Shown one piece after another: positions 52,868-62,121 of a DNA stretch of 64,000 bases (position 1 is its first letter; each line of letters opens with the position of its first letter). This DNA comes from a bacterium. GTDB taxonomy: Bacteria > Pseudomonadota > Alphaproteobacteria > Micavibrionales > UBA2020. The stretch covers positions 376,470-440,469 of the forward strand of contig JAQSDV010000007.1 in NCBI GenBank assembly GCA_029945425.1. Direction: 5' to 3'. The notes under the pieces were generated by a model that was not told the origin of the DNA, searched no databases, and saw only the letters and a list, made by a program, of their open reading frames with translations. Position numbers and translations under genes: made by a program.

Positions 52868-55454
52868 ACTGCGCGCGAATGAACAGATAGATACGCTTGC
52901 GCCGCTTTCCGCAAATATCCGCCTGCTGGGCGGCATATTGGGCGAGACGATCATCCGTTTCGAGGGCAAGAAGATCTTCAATAAGGTCGAAGCGCTACGC
53001 CGCCTGTCGCAAAAAAGCCGTCTCGGCGACAAAAACGCGGCCAAAGCGATCGAGAAAGAATTGCAGGGCCTGTCGCATGCGGAAAAATATAAAATCGCGA
53101 AGGCCTTTACTGAATTCCTGCGCCTTGCGAACCTGTGCGAACAGGTCCACCGCATCCGCCGCCGCAACGATTACCGCCGCGAGGGCAAGGATGCGCAACG
53201 CGCGTCGCCCTATGAAACCTTCGAGCGGCTACGCAAGCGCGGTATATCCGAAAAGACGATCCATGACGCCATGCGCGACGTCCAGATCGAACTGGTACTG
53301 ACCGCGCACCCGACCGAAGCCATGCGCCCGCAAGCCGTGCGTGCCTATCGCGACCTGTCCATTTCGCTACTGAAGCTCGACACCGGCCAGCTTGCGCCGT
53401 ACGAGCAGGAAGTGGAAATGCGCAACATCAATTCCATCGTCACGCAAATGTGGCTGTCGGGCGCAGTACGCGAACGCAAACCGACGCCCGTCGATGAAGC
53501 CCGCTATGGGCTTGAGGTGGCGGAGCGTATTTTGTGGCGCGCCATACCCGACTTCCACAACCTGATGAGCGCGGCGTATAAGGACTGCGTGGGGGATATG
53601 TCGCAGCTCCATCCCCGCCCCATCCGCTTCGGTACATGGATGGGCGGCGACCGCGACGGGCATCCCGGCGTCACCGGAAAAATCACGCGCAAAGTGTTGC
53701 GCGAGGCATCATCCGCCGCCACGAAACGCTACCTGATCGCGCTGGAAAATCTGCGCGAAACTTTTGCCTTCGACAAGGACAAGGCGAGCGCGGATATCCA
53801 GAAATTCTGCCTTGCGAAAATCCACGAAGCGGAGGTGCGCCTGCGCGCTTTCCGCCGCGACCTGACCGGGCTGACGCGCAACGAATTGCTGGCGATTTTC
53901 TACGAGATGCAGGCCTATCTGGCGAAACATAAGGCCGATGCACTCGGCCGCGTGGCTTTGCAGGAATTGATCTGGCGCGTGCGCGTCTTCGGGCTTTGCT
54001 TCCTGAAAATGGATATCCGGCAGAGTTCAGACCGTCATGCATCTGCGGTGGATGAGATATTGGGCGATGCTTACGCGGGCGCCGATCCAACGAAGAAAAT
54101 AAAATTGCTGGAGAAGGCACTACGAAGCCGAAAAACGATTTTGCCACAGAAGATGACCGCCGCGACTGCCGAGGTGCTGGACACCTTGCGCGCCTACAAC
54201 GAATTTCCCGATGAATTTTTCGGCCCGTATATCATTTCGATGGCGGAAAGCGTGCAGGATATTCTTGGCGTCCAGTTCCTGATGAAAGCGGCTGGCGTGA
54301 GGCAGAATGTGCCGATCAGCCCCCTGTTCGAAACACCCGCATCCCTGAAAAATGCCTGCAATGTGATGGAGGCGCTGTACCGCCTGCCCATTTACCGCAA
54401 ACATGCGGGAAAAGAACAACAAATCATGGTCGGTTATTCCGATTCATCGAAGCGCGGCGGGTATCTGGCGGCAGCATGGGAAATTTACGGGTTGCAATCA
54501 TCGCTGCTGGCGATCGGAAAAAAACACAACCTTCACACCACCTTCTTCCACGGCCGTGGCGGCAGTGTGGCGCGCGGCGGCGGCCCTATTGAAACGGCGC
54601 TGCTGGCCCTGCCCCGACCCCTCGAGACCAAAAGCATCCGCGTGACCGAACAGGGGGAGGCGATTGATTCAAAATTCGGCCTGCCCGCCGTCGCTGAGCG
54701 CACGATGGAGCTTTATCTATCCGGTTTTCTGGAAGCCGTCCTGTCGAAACCGCAGAAACGCAACCCTGCATGGGATAAGACCATGCAGCGCTTGGCCGAC
54801 ACTTCCGAGAAAGCGTTCCGCAAAACCGTTTATGAAACGCCCGATTTCATGGCGCATTTTTCGCAGCTGACGCCTGCGCCCGAACTGGGCTTGCTGAAAA
54901 TCGGCAGCCGTCCGGGCCGCCGCAAAAAAGGCGGGGGGCTGGAAAGCATGCGGGCGATCCCGTGGGTTTTCGGCTGGACGCAATCGCGCACGATGCTGCC
55001 CGCATGGCTGGGGATTGGCGATGCGCTGGCGGCAGAAATCGACAACGGCAACCTGAAAATGCTGCGCGATATGTACCGCAACTGGCCGTTTTTTCAGGCC
55101 GTCACCGACCTCGTTGAAATGGTTGTTGCCAAGGCCGATGAGCAAATTACGCGGTATTATTCCGGCCTGCTGGTCGAGCCGTCATTGCAATACCTGACCG
55201 AAGAATACCTGCAACGCCTGCAAACCACGGCAGAAATGCTGCGCAAGGTGACGGGGCGCGAGGAATTGCTGGAAAAGACGCCTGTGCTGTCACGCTCCAT
55301 CCGCATCCGCACGCCCTATGTCGATGTCTTGAACATCCTGCAGGCACATTTGCTGAAAGAATACCGCGCGCTGGCGCATCCGCCGCAAGACCTCAAGAAA
55401 ACGCTGGCGCTGACGATCGGTGGCATTTCGGCAGGCATGCGGAATACGGGATAG
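52848..55454 (+). CDS. ppc: phosphoenolpyruvate carboxylase
   Basis: Anaplerotic enzyme making oxaloacetate from phosphoenolpyruvate and bicarbonate. 868 residues. Catalytic His154 lies in VLTAHPTEAMR, and the substrate loop FFHGRGGSVARGGGP and the terminal NTG are present. The motif usually read GYSDSxKDxG appears as GYSDSSKRGG, with Arg in place of the usual Asp. The start overlaps proA by 20 bases in another frame, so the proBA-ppc set is an operon. The pairing would couple carbon entry into oxaloacetate/2-oxoglutarate to proline output; this link is inference. Confidence 0.95.
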   Translation: MARHGNKLRANEQIDTLAPLSANIRLLGGILGETIIRFEGKKIFNKVEALRRLSQKSRLGDKNAAKAIEKELQGLSHAEKYKIAKAFTEFLRLANLCEQVHRIRRRNDYRREGKDAQRASPYETFERLRKRGISEKTIHDAMRDVQIELVLTAHPTEAMRPQAVRAYRDLSISLLKLDTGQLAPYEQEVEMRNINSIVTQMWLSGAVRERKPTPVDEARYGLEVAERILWRAIPDFHNLMSAAYKDCVGDMSQLHPRPIRFGTWMGGDRDGHPGVTGKITRKVLREASSAATKRYLIALENLRETFAFDKDKASADIQKFCLAKIHEAEVRLRAFRRDLTGLTRNELLAIFYEMQAYLAKHKADALGRVALQELIWRVRVFGLCFLKMDIRQSSDRHASAVDEILGDAYAGADPTKKIKLLEKALRSRKTILPQKMTAATAEVLDTLRAYNEFPDEFFGPYIISMAESVQDILGVQFLMKAAGVRQNVPISPLFETPASLKNACNVMEALYRLPIYRKHAGKEQQIMVGYSDSSKRGGYLAAAWEIYGLQSSLLAIGKKHNLHTTFFHGRGGSVARGGGPIETALLALPRPLETKSIRVTEQGEAIDSKFGLPAVAERTMELYLSGFLEAVLSKPQKRNPAWDKTMQRLADTSEKAFRKTVYETPDFMAHFSQLTPAPELGLLKIGSRPGRRKKGGGLESMRAIPWVFGWTQSRTMLPAWLGIGDALAAEIDNGNLKMLRDMYRNWPFFQAVTDLVEMVVAKADEQITRYYSGLLVEPSLQYLTEEYLQRLQTTAEMLRKVTGREELLEKTPVLSRSIRIRTPYVDVLNILQAHLLKEYRALAHPPQDLKKTLALTIGGISAGMRNTG

Positions 55455-55467
55455 TTATTTCAGATAT

Positions 55468-56250
55468 TCATTTCAGTTTGCCGCGGCAGATTTCATACAG
55501 CATGATACCGGCCGACACTGCCAGATTGAGGGATTCCGCCCCGCCTGCCATCGGAATTTTCACGAGCGTCGAGCAAGCCGCAGCCGCTTCCTTCGACAGC
55601 CCGTTTGATTCACTGCCCATCAGCAGCAGGACCGGCGACGTGTAATCGGCGGCGCGGTAATCGGTCGTCGTTTGCAGATGCGTGCCGATAACGCGGCCCT
55701 TCCAGTTTTTGCGCCACTCCAGAAATTCCGGCAGCGTGCCTTGCGCAACCGGCACACGCGCGAAGGAGCCCATCGTGGCGCGCACGGCTTCGGGCGACCA
55801 AGGATCGCAGGTATCGCCCAGCAGCAGCACGCCATCGGCCTTTACGGCATCGGCGGTGCGAATAATGGTGCCAAGGTTGCCGGGGTCGCGTATCCCCTCC
55901 AGCCCCACCCAGAAACCGGTGGCGACAGATGCAATGGCGGCCGTTTTCAGCTTGAAGGCCCCGATCACCGCCTGCGCGTTGTCGCGCTGGGTGATGCGGC
56001 TGAGCAGGTCGTCGGTCAGCTCTAAGGTTTCCTTGGCGCGCCCCGCCAGTCCTGCGGCATCACGTCCACCACGGGGGGAATAGGCTAAAGTATCAAGGGT
56101 AAAGCCACCCGCCAGTGCGTCCTGCACATGGCGCAGGCCCTCGACGAGGAAAACCCCCTCTTCATCCCGGTACTTCTTGGCCGATAACGACCGCAGCCGC
56201 TTGACGGCGGGGTTGGCGGCGCTGGTGATTGTTTTTCCGATTTCGGCCAT
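55468..56250 (-). CDS. TrmH/SpoU family RNA 2'-O-methyltransferase
   Basis: 260-residue SPOUT-fold methyltransferase. N-terminal substrate-binding domain (NPAVKRLRSLSAKKYRDEEG), then the three SpoU motifs: EGIRDPGNLGTIIRTADA, LLLMGSESNGLS and IPMAGGAESLNLAVSAGIMLYE, which form the knotted SAM site. Closest in layout to RlmB/YsgA-type 23S rRNA enzymes; the target nucleotide cannot be assigned. It converges on ppc and is divergent from the ABC-F gene. Confidence 0.93.
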   Translation of the reverse strand: MAEIGKTITSAANPAVKRLRSLSAKKYRDEEGVFLVEGLRHVQDALAGGFTLDTLAYSPRGGRDAAGLAGRAKETLELTDDLLSRITQRDNAQAVIGAFKLKTAAIASVATGFWVGLEGIRDPGNLGTIIRTADAVKADGVLLLGDTCDPWSPEAVRATMGSFARVPVAQGTLPEFLEWRKNWKGRVIGTHLQTTTDYRAADYTSPVLLLMGSESNGLSKEAAAACSTLVKIPMAGGAESLNLAVSAGIMLYEICRGKLK

Positions 56251-56376
56251 GTTTTCTTCACTGTTTCAAGCTATTACACCATGCCGCGTGGCATCGCGCA
56301 ACGCCGGACGGATGCTTAAATCCTTCCCCTTTGGCGTCGTTTATGCCATAACCATCAGCCTGAAGGATAAGGATTC

Positions 56377-58248
56377 ATGCTCACCATCAACAACCTGACA
56401 TATAAAGTAGGATCGCGCACGCTGATCGAGGATTCCAGCGTGAACGTCATGGATGGCTGGAAGGTCGGCCTGATCGGTCAGAATGGCACCGGCAAATCCA
56501 CCCTTTTCAAGCTGATCGCGGGCGAGCTGCATGCCGATGCCGGCACCATCAGTCTGTCGCAGCGCCAGCGTTTCGGCATGGTGCGTCAGGATATCGAGGA
56601 TACCGAAACGCCGCTGATCGAAATGGTCGTAAACGCGCACGAAGAAATGTCCGCGCTGATGAAGGCGACCGAGACCGAAGAAGACCCCAACAAACTCGGC
56701 GACATCTACGCCCGCCTGATCGAGCTGGACGCCTATGCCGCGCCGTCGAAGGCGGCGATACTGCTGACCGGCCTCGGATTTAAAGACCACCAGTTGTACG
56801 AGCCGTTTTCGTCATTCTCCGGCGGCTGGCGCATGCGCGTCGCGCTGGCGGCGGCGCTGTTTGTCGAACCCGATTTCCTGCTGCTCGACGAGCCGACCAA
56901 CCACCTGGATCTCGAAGCAATCATGTGGCTGGAAACCTATCTTGCAAATTATCCGCATACGCTGATGGTCATTTCGCACGACCGCGAATTGCTGAACAAA
57001 TGCATCGACCATGTCATCCATATCGACAAGCAAAAACTGGTCGCCTATACCGGCAACTATGACACCTTCGAGCGTGAACGCGCCGCCAAGCTGGGCGTGC
57101 AGCAGAAAATGTTCGAAAAGCAGCAGGCGCAGCGCGCGCATATGCAAGCCTTTGTCGACCGCTTCCGCGCCTCCGCCGCCAAGGCCGCACAGGCGCAGAG
57201 CCGTATCAAGGCGTTGGAGCGCATGGATCTGGTTGATGAAGTGATGATGGAGCGCGCCGTGCGTTTCACCTTCCCCTCGCCTGAAAAACTGTCGCCGCCG
57301 CTGATCGCCATCCGCCATGTGGATGTAGGTTATACCGAAGGCAAGCCGATCGTTCGCAAGATCCACGAAAACATCGATACCGATGACCGCATCGCCTTGC
57401 TGGGCGCGAACGGTAACGGTAAATCGACAATGATGAAGCTTATCGCCGGAAAACTCAGCCCCATGCAAGGCGAGATGGTGCGGTCGGGCAAGCTGCGCAT
57501 CGGTTACTTCTCGCAGCACCAGACCGAGGAACTGGACGTCAATTCGACGCCGTTCCAGGAAATGGCGCGCCTGACGAAGCAGAAAACCGGCGATTACAAA
57601 GAACATATCGTCCGCGCTGTACTAGGCGCGTTCGGTTTCTCGAAAAACCTTGCCGACAACCCGATCAGTTCGCTCAGCGGCGGTGAAAAAGCACGCCTGC
57701 TGTTCGCCTTCATGAGCTTTGACAAGCCGCACCTGTTGCTGCTCGACGAGCCGACCAACCATTTGGACATGGAAGCCCGCGAAGCGCTGGTGCAGGCGCT
57801 GAACAATTACGACGGCGCAATCGTCATCGTCAGTCACGACCCCATCATGGTAGAGCGCGTGGCCGACCGTTTGTGGCTGGTGAAGGACGGCGCATGCCAG
57901 AACTTTAACGGCGACCTTGACGATTACCGCGACTTCATCCTGAAATCCCGCCGCGAAGAGCGCAAGGAAGAAAAGGAAAAGCGCGCGAAGGAAGCCAAGG
58001 AAACGAAAACCGTCTCCGGCCCCTCGCCCAAGAACGACAAGAAAGTCGCCGACGCCGAAAAGGCGGTCGAGAAACTGTCGAAAGAGAAAGAACGTCTGGA
58101 AGGCCTGATGGCGCTGCCGGAATATTACAACAACCCGCAGAAGATCAAGGAAACCAAGGCGACCTACGCCACCGTCATGAAGGACCTTGAAAAACAGGAA
58201 GCCATCTGGCTGGAGGCGCAGGAAGCGCAGGAACAGGCAGCCGGATAA
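56377..58248 (+). CDS. ABC-F family ATPase (Uup/YheS-like)
   Basis: 623 residues with two ABC ATPase domains and no membrane part. Domain 1: Walker A GQNGTGKST, signature FSGGWRMR, Walker B LLLDEPTNHLD. Domain 2: GANGNGKST, LSGGEKAR, LLLLDEPTNHLD. The linker between them is helical and a Lys/Glu-rich coiled coil (~520-615) ends the protein. ABC-F proteins act on ribosomes, as translation factors or antibiotic protectors; without a drug-resistance context a housekeeping role is likely. AAGGAT precedes the ATG. The stop TAA overlaps the next ATG (TAATG). Confidence 0.95.
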   Translation: MLTINNLTYKVGSRTLIEDSSVNVMDGWKVGLIGQNGTGKSTLFKLIAGELHADAGTISLSQRQRFGMVRQDIEDTETPLIEMVVNAHEEMSALMKATETEEDPNKLGDIYARLIELDAYAAPSKAAILLTGLGFKDHQLYEPFSSFSGGWRMRVALAAALFVEPDFLLLDEPTNHLDLEAIMWLETYLANYPHTLMVISHDRELLNKCIDHVIHIDKQKLVAYTGNYDTFERERAAKLGVQQKMFEKQQAQRAHMQAFVDRFRASAAKAAQAQSRIKALERMDLVDEVMMERAVRFTFPSPEKLSPPLIAIRHVDVGYTEGKPIVRKIHENIDTDDRIALLGANGNGKSTMMKLIAGKLSPMQGEMVRSGKLRIGYFSQHQTEELDVNSTPFQEMARLTKQKTGDYKEHIVRAVLGAFGFSKNLADNPISSLSGGEKARLLFAFMSFDKPHLLLLDEPTNHLDMEAREALVQALNNYDGAIVIVSHDPIMVERVADRLWLVKDGACQNFNGDLDDYRDFILKSRREERKEEKEKRAKEAKETKTVSGPSPKNDKKVADAEKAVEKLSKEKERLEGLMALPEYYNNPQKIKETKATYATVMKDLEKQEAIWLEAQEAQEQAAG

Positions 58249-59456
58249 TGGCAAGCGTTGCCGTCATCGGCGGCGGCCCCGCGGGATTGATCGCGGCGGA
58301 GAAGCTCGCAGAAGCCGACATCAGCGTTACGGTATACGACCGCAAACCTTCGCTGGCCCGCAAATTCCTGATGGCAGGGCGCGGCGGGTTGAACCTTACT
58401 CATTCCGAAGACCTTACAAATTTCTTGGCGCGGTATGGCAGCGCCGAAAAACACCTCACGCCCTTTATCAACGCCTTCACGCCCACCGCCCTGCGCGAAT
58501 GGTGCGAAGGCTTGGGCGAACCCGTTTTTACAGGCTCCAGCGGGCGCGTATTCCCTAAAAGCATGAAAGCCTCACCGCTGCTTCGCGCATGGCAGTTGCG
58601 CCTTGCCAAACTGGGCGTCGAACTCCGGCTGCAGCGCGACTGGCGCGGCTGGAACGACAAAGGCGCGCTGGTTTTCACCAACACCGATGGCGCGGAAGAA
58701 ACCGTATCGCCCGATGCTACTTTGCTTGCACTCGGCGGCGCATCATGGCCACGCCTTGGCTCGGATGGCAGCTGGACGAAATACCTTGCCGACAAAAAAA
58801 TCGCTATCAGCCCACTGCGCCCGTCAAATTGCGGCTTCACAGTGAAATGGTCGGATATTTTCCGCGCGAAATATGCCGGTCAGCCACTGAAACCTGTTGC
58901 GCTGTTGTTCAATGGGCAGCGCGTTGCAGGCGAAGCGATGCTCGCCGCCAAAGGCATCGAAGGCGGGGCGATTTATGCGTTGTCGTCGCCTTTACGCGAA
59001 GCCATTGCGGCGAACGGCAGCGCGGTTCTGCATATCGACCTGAAACCCGGCCTTGACGAGCCGCAACTTGCCGACCGCCTGTCAGCGCCCCGCGGCGGCC
59101 GCAGCCTGTCGAACTTCCTGCGGCAGGAAGCGGCGCTGTCGCCCGCTGCCATCGGATTGCTGCAGGAAAACCAGTCGGCGAAAAACATGGCCGCACCTGA
59201 ACTTTCCGCACAGATCAAATCATTCCCTGTTACCCTCACCGGCACTTTCGATATCGACCGCGCCATTTCAAGCGCGGGCGGCATTGTCTGGCACGAAGTC
59301 GATGAAAACTTAATGCTGCGCCGTCAGAAAGGCGTCTTCGCCGCAGGTGAAATGCTGGACTGGGAAGCGCCGACAGGCGGATATTTGCTGCAGGCCTGTT
59401 TCAGCACCGGGGTCGGTGCGGCGAACGGTATCCTGTTGTTTTTAAATAACAAATAA
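58248..59456 (+). CDS. HI0933-like FAD-dependent flavoprotein
   Basis: 402-residue NAD(P)/FAD-dependent oxidoreductase of the HI0933/BaiN type (TIGR03862-like). The FAD-binding GGGPAGLIAAEKLAE starts at residue 8. KFLMAGRGGLNLTHSE, TGSSGRVFPKSMKASPLL and the C-terminal GVFAAGEMLDWEAPTGGYLLQACFSTG are family signatures. The substrate is unknown. Start and preceding stop share one base (TAATG), so it is coupled to the ABC-F gene. Confidence 0.93.
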   Translation: MASVAVIGGGPAGLIAAEKLAEADISVTVYDRKPSLARKFLMAGRGGLNLTHSEDLTNFLARYGSAEKHLTPFINAFTPTALREWCEGLGEPVFTGSSGRVFPKSMKASPLLRAWQLRLAKLGVELRLQRDWRGWNDKGALVFTNTDGAEETVSPDATLLALGGASWPRLGSDGSWTKYLADKKIAISPLRPSNCGFTVKWSDIFRAKYAGQPLKPVALLFNGQRVAGEAMLAAKGIEGGAIYALSSPLREAIAANGSAVLHIDLKPGLDEPQLADRLSAPRGGRSLSNFLRQEAALSPAAIGLLQENQSAKNMAAPELSAQIKSFPVTLTGTFDIDRAISSAGGIVWHEVDENLMLRRQKGVFAAGEMLDWEAPTGGYLLQACFSTGVGAANGILLFLNNK

Positions 59457-59575
59457 CCTATCATCCGCTAAGGCCTTGGGTTGTAAGGACTTATTTACCC
59501 TTTTGGGCGACAATAGGTATATCGCGGCTGAGTCGCAATGCCGCAAAAACAATGATTTAGCTTCAAAAGAAGAAA

Positions 59576-60160
59576 ATGTCCCTCCTGCGCCCCGCGAAGT
59601 CTGCACACAGTATCCGGATTATGCGTTTCGGCTTAATCGCCATGCTGGCATTGAGCCTGCAGGCCTGCGCCGGCAGCGCGCCCGTGCCAGGCGGTACGGA
59701 GGCGGTGAACCAGCCCTATTTTACCTCAGGCAACGACCTGAAGGGACGCGTTGAAAAACTCAGCCCCGGCATGAGTGAAGACGAGGTGATGGGCACGCTT
59801 GGCATCAAGAAAGTACAGATGACGCTGCTGGACCGCATCGGCATCCGCAAGGCCCTGTTCGGCGGCGAAAACGCGCCCCTGCCCGGCACACCGGAAGAAC
59901 AGATGGAAATTTACACGATCATTCAGGAAAGCACCGGCTATAAGCTTGATTTCAAGGATATCTACCGCAAGCACGGCTTTTCCTCCCCCATCCGTATGCA
60001 GACGGATGAAAAAGGCGTCAATTACAGCGTCACGATGGTTTTCCATGACGGAGCCTTGCTGGAAAAACCTGTCCTGTCGGGCGGCCCGATCAATGATACG
60101 GACAGCACGACGATCTTCGACTTCCTGAACCCCGGCACCGCAATCAGCCTCATCAAGTAA
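59576..60160 (+). CDS. lipoprotein of unknown function
   Basis: 194 residues. A signal sequence with lipobox LQAC (FGLIAMLALSLQAC) predicts an envelope lipoprotein. The mature part contains LKGRVEKLSPGMSEDEVMGTLGIKK, recalling the SmpA/OmlA/BamE-type pattern of a short helical segment with G-M-x-x-x-x-V, but the overall match is weak. The ATG at 59576 has an A/G-rich site (AAGAAG) close by; an alternative start at 59621 would still keep the lipobox. It stands between the flavoprotein and an ABC exporter. Confidence 0.85.
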   Translation: MSLLRPAKSAHSIRIMRFGLIAMLALSLQACAGSAPVPGGTEAVNQPYFTSGNDLKGRVEKLSPGMSEDEVMGTLGIKKVQMTLLDRIGIRKALFGGENAPLPGTPEEQMEIYTIIQESTGYKLDFKDIYRKHGFSSPIRMQTDEKGVNYSVTMVFHDGALLEKPVLSGGPINDTDSTTIFDFLNPGTAISLIK

Positions 60161-60290
60161 GCGCCTATGATGCTTTTGGGCAACAAGGCGGCCCGCCTGC
60201 GGCATAACCGACACAACATTCTTGTGATTTTTCCGGAAAACAGCAAATATTCGGGGTAAGAATCATCTCCATTCCCTCTGGATTGCCCTC

Positions 60291-62117
60291 ATGTTCGCCG
60301 ATGCCCCCTCCACTACCACATCCTACAAGCGGGTGCCCCGTACACCGGATACGCCGTTTGCGTTTATCCGCTATGTGCTGAAGCATTGCTCGGTTGCGAT
60401 GAAATGGCGCGCGGTGATCGCGGTCTTGTTCGAAATCAGCGCGACCATCTGCGACACGATGGTGACCTGGGTGCTTGGCCGCATCGTGGGCGTCATATCG
60501 AATGGCGGTCCCGACCTTTGGAAAAATGTCGCTTTCGAGCTGGGCCTGCTGGCAGGCCTGTGGACGATCCGCAACGCGTCGTATCGCGGCCGCGAATGGA
60601 TGGAGCGCATTTATGTGCCCGAGCTGCTGAACACCACACGCACGCTGCTGTTCGCGCGCCTGATCCAGCAAAGCCAGTCTTTCCTGCATGCAAATTTCGC
60701 GGGCGTTCTGGCGAACCATGTGCGCCGTGCAGGCGACGTCATCAGCTCGTTGCGCGATAAAGTGCAGTACAACATCATGTCGCTGCTGGTACGCTTCATC
60801 ACCGGTGGCGTGCTGCTATGGAGCATCACGCCGCTCTTCGCGCTGTTCGTGCCTGCCTTCATCGTCGTCGGCATCATCTGCGCCGTGCTGACCGCGCCGA
60901 AATGGACGGCATTGTCCGCCAGCCACGCCGAAAAATCGTCTCGCCTGACGGGCTATATCGTCGACAGCACGACAAACCTGTCAATCGTGCAGCAAAACGT
61001 CGGCTGGCGCGAGGAACTGTCGCGCCTCGATATCGCACAGGACGAAATGACGGAGACGTTCCGCGCCCGCTACCGTTACGTCAGCATTTTCTGGGGCACT
61101 TTCGACTTGATCATGACCTTCTTCCTCTGCGGTTTCATGGCGCTTGTGGTCTATGGCTGGCAGCAGGGTCAGGTGAACACCGCCCAGCTGGCGATGACCG
61201 TCGGTCTTGCCATGAACATGTTCGGCGCGCTTGCCGGCACGGTCAGCTTGCTCAGCCAGAAATTCGACGATGTCGGTATCTTGCAGGAATCCTTGCAGAA
61301 AATTTCCACGCCGCTCAGCGTTATCGACAAGCCGGAGGCGCTTGATCTGAACATCTCCAAAGGGGAAATCGAGTTCCGCAATGTCGACTTCAGCTATGTG
61401 CCCGGCCAACCGGTTTTCACGGGCTTGAACCTTAAAATTCAGGCGGGGCAAAAGGTAGGCTTCGTCGGCGTCAGCGGCGCGGGCAAGACGACCATCTGCC
61501 AGATCCTGCTGCGCGCTTACGACGTGCAGGGCGGCGGCATTTTCATCGACGGCCAGAACATCGCCGAGGTGACGCAAGACAGCCTGCACGCCGCCATCTC
61601 GGTCATCCCGCAGGAACCGGTGCTGTTCCACCGCACGCTCGGCGAAAACATCCGCTACGGCCGCCCCGATGCGACGCCTAAGGATGTGGAGGCCGCCGCG
61701 ACGGCCGCCGAAGCTCTGGGCTTCATCGCGACCCTTCCGAAAAGTTTCGATACGCTTGTCGGCGAGCGCGGCGTGAAACTATCGGGCGGGCAGCGCCAGC
61801 GCATTGCGATTGCGCGCGCGATCATCAAGGACGCGCCGATTCTTGTGCTCGACGAAGCCACCTCCGCCCTCGACAGCGAAACCGAAAAGGCGATCCAGAT
61901 TGCCATGACGGAGGCCATGAAGGGCCGCACGACCGTCGTGATCGCCCACCGCCTGTCGACGCTCAGCCATATGGACCGCATCGTCGTGATGGAGCGGGGC
62001 CGCGTGATCGAGGATGGTTCGTTCAGGGAATTGCTGGAGAAAAACGGCATTTTCGCGCGGCTATGGAACATGCAAGCCGGCGGATTCCTCCCCGACCAGA
62101 TGCCGATCGCGGTTTAA
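60291..62117 (+). CDS. ABC exporter, fused permease and ATPase
   Basis: 608-residue half-transporter: six-helix membrane domain in the first ~340 residues, then the ATPase with Walker A GVSGAGKTT, Q-loop VIPQEP, signature LSGGQRQR, Walker B ILVLDEATSALD and H-loop IAHRLST. The same general type as the exporter at 11160 (both read VGERG-KLSGG before the signature) but well diverged. No fusion-protein or outer-membrane gene adjoins it. It ends 5 bases from the stop of the converging repeat-protein gene. Confidence 0.93.
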   Translation: MFADAPSTTTSYKRVPRTPDTPFAFIRYVLKHCSVAMKWRAVIAVLFEISATICDTMVTWVLGRIVGVISNGGPDLWKNVAFELGLLAGLWTIRNASYRGREWMERIYVPELLNTTRTLLFARLIQQSQSFLHANFAGVLANHVRRAGDVISSLRDKVQYNIMSLLVRFITGGVLLWSITPLFALFVPAFIVVGIICAVLTAPKWTALSASHAEKSSRLTGYIVDSTTNLSIVQQNVGWREELSRLDIAQDEMTETFRARYRYVSIFWGTFDLIMTFFLCGFMALVVYGWQQGQVNTAQLAMTVGLAMNMFGALAGTVSLLSQKFDDVGILQESLQKISTPLSVIDKPEALDLNISKGEIEFRNVDFSYVPGQPVFTGLNLKIQAGQKVGFVGVSGAGKTTICQILLRAYDVQGGGIFIDGQNIAEVTQDSLHAAISVIPQEPVLFHRTLGENIRYGRPDATPKDVEAAATAAEALGFIATLPKSFDTLVGERGVKLSGGQRQRIAIARAIIKDAPILVLDEATSALDSETEKAIQIAMTEAMKGRTTVVIAHRLSTLSHMDRIVVMERGRVIEDGSFRELLEKNGIFARLWNMQAGGFLPDQMPIAV

Positions 62118-62121
62118 CCGC

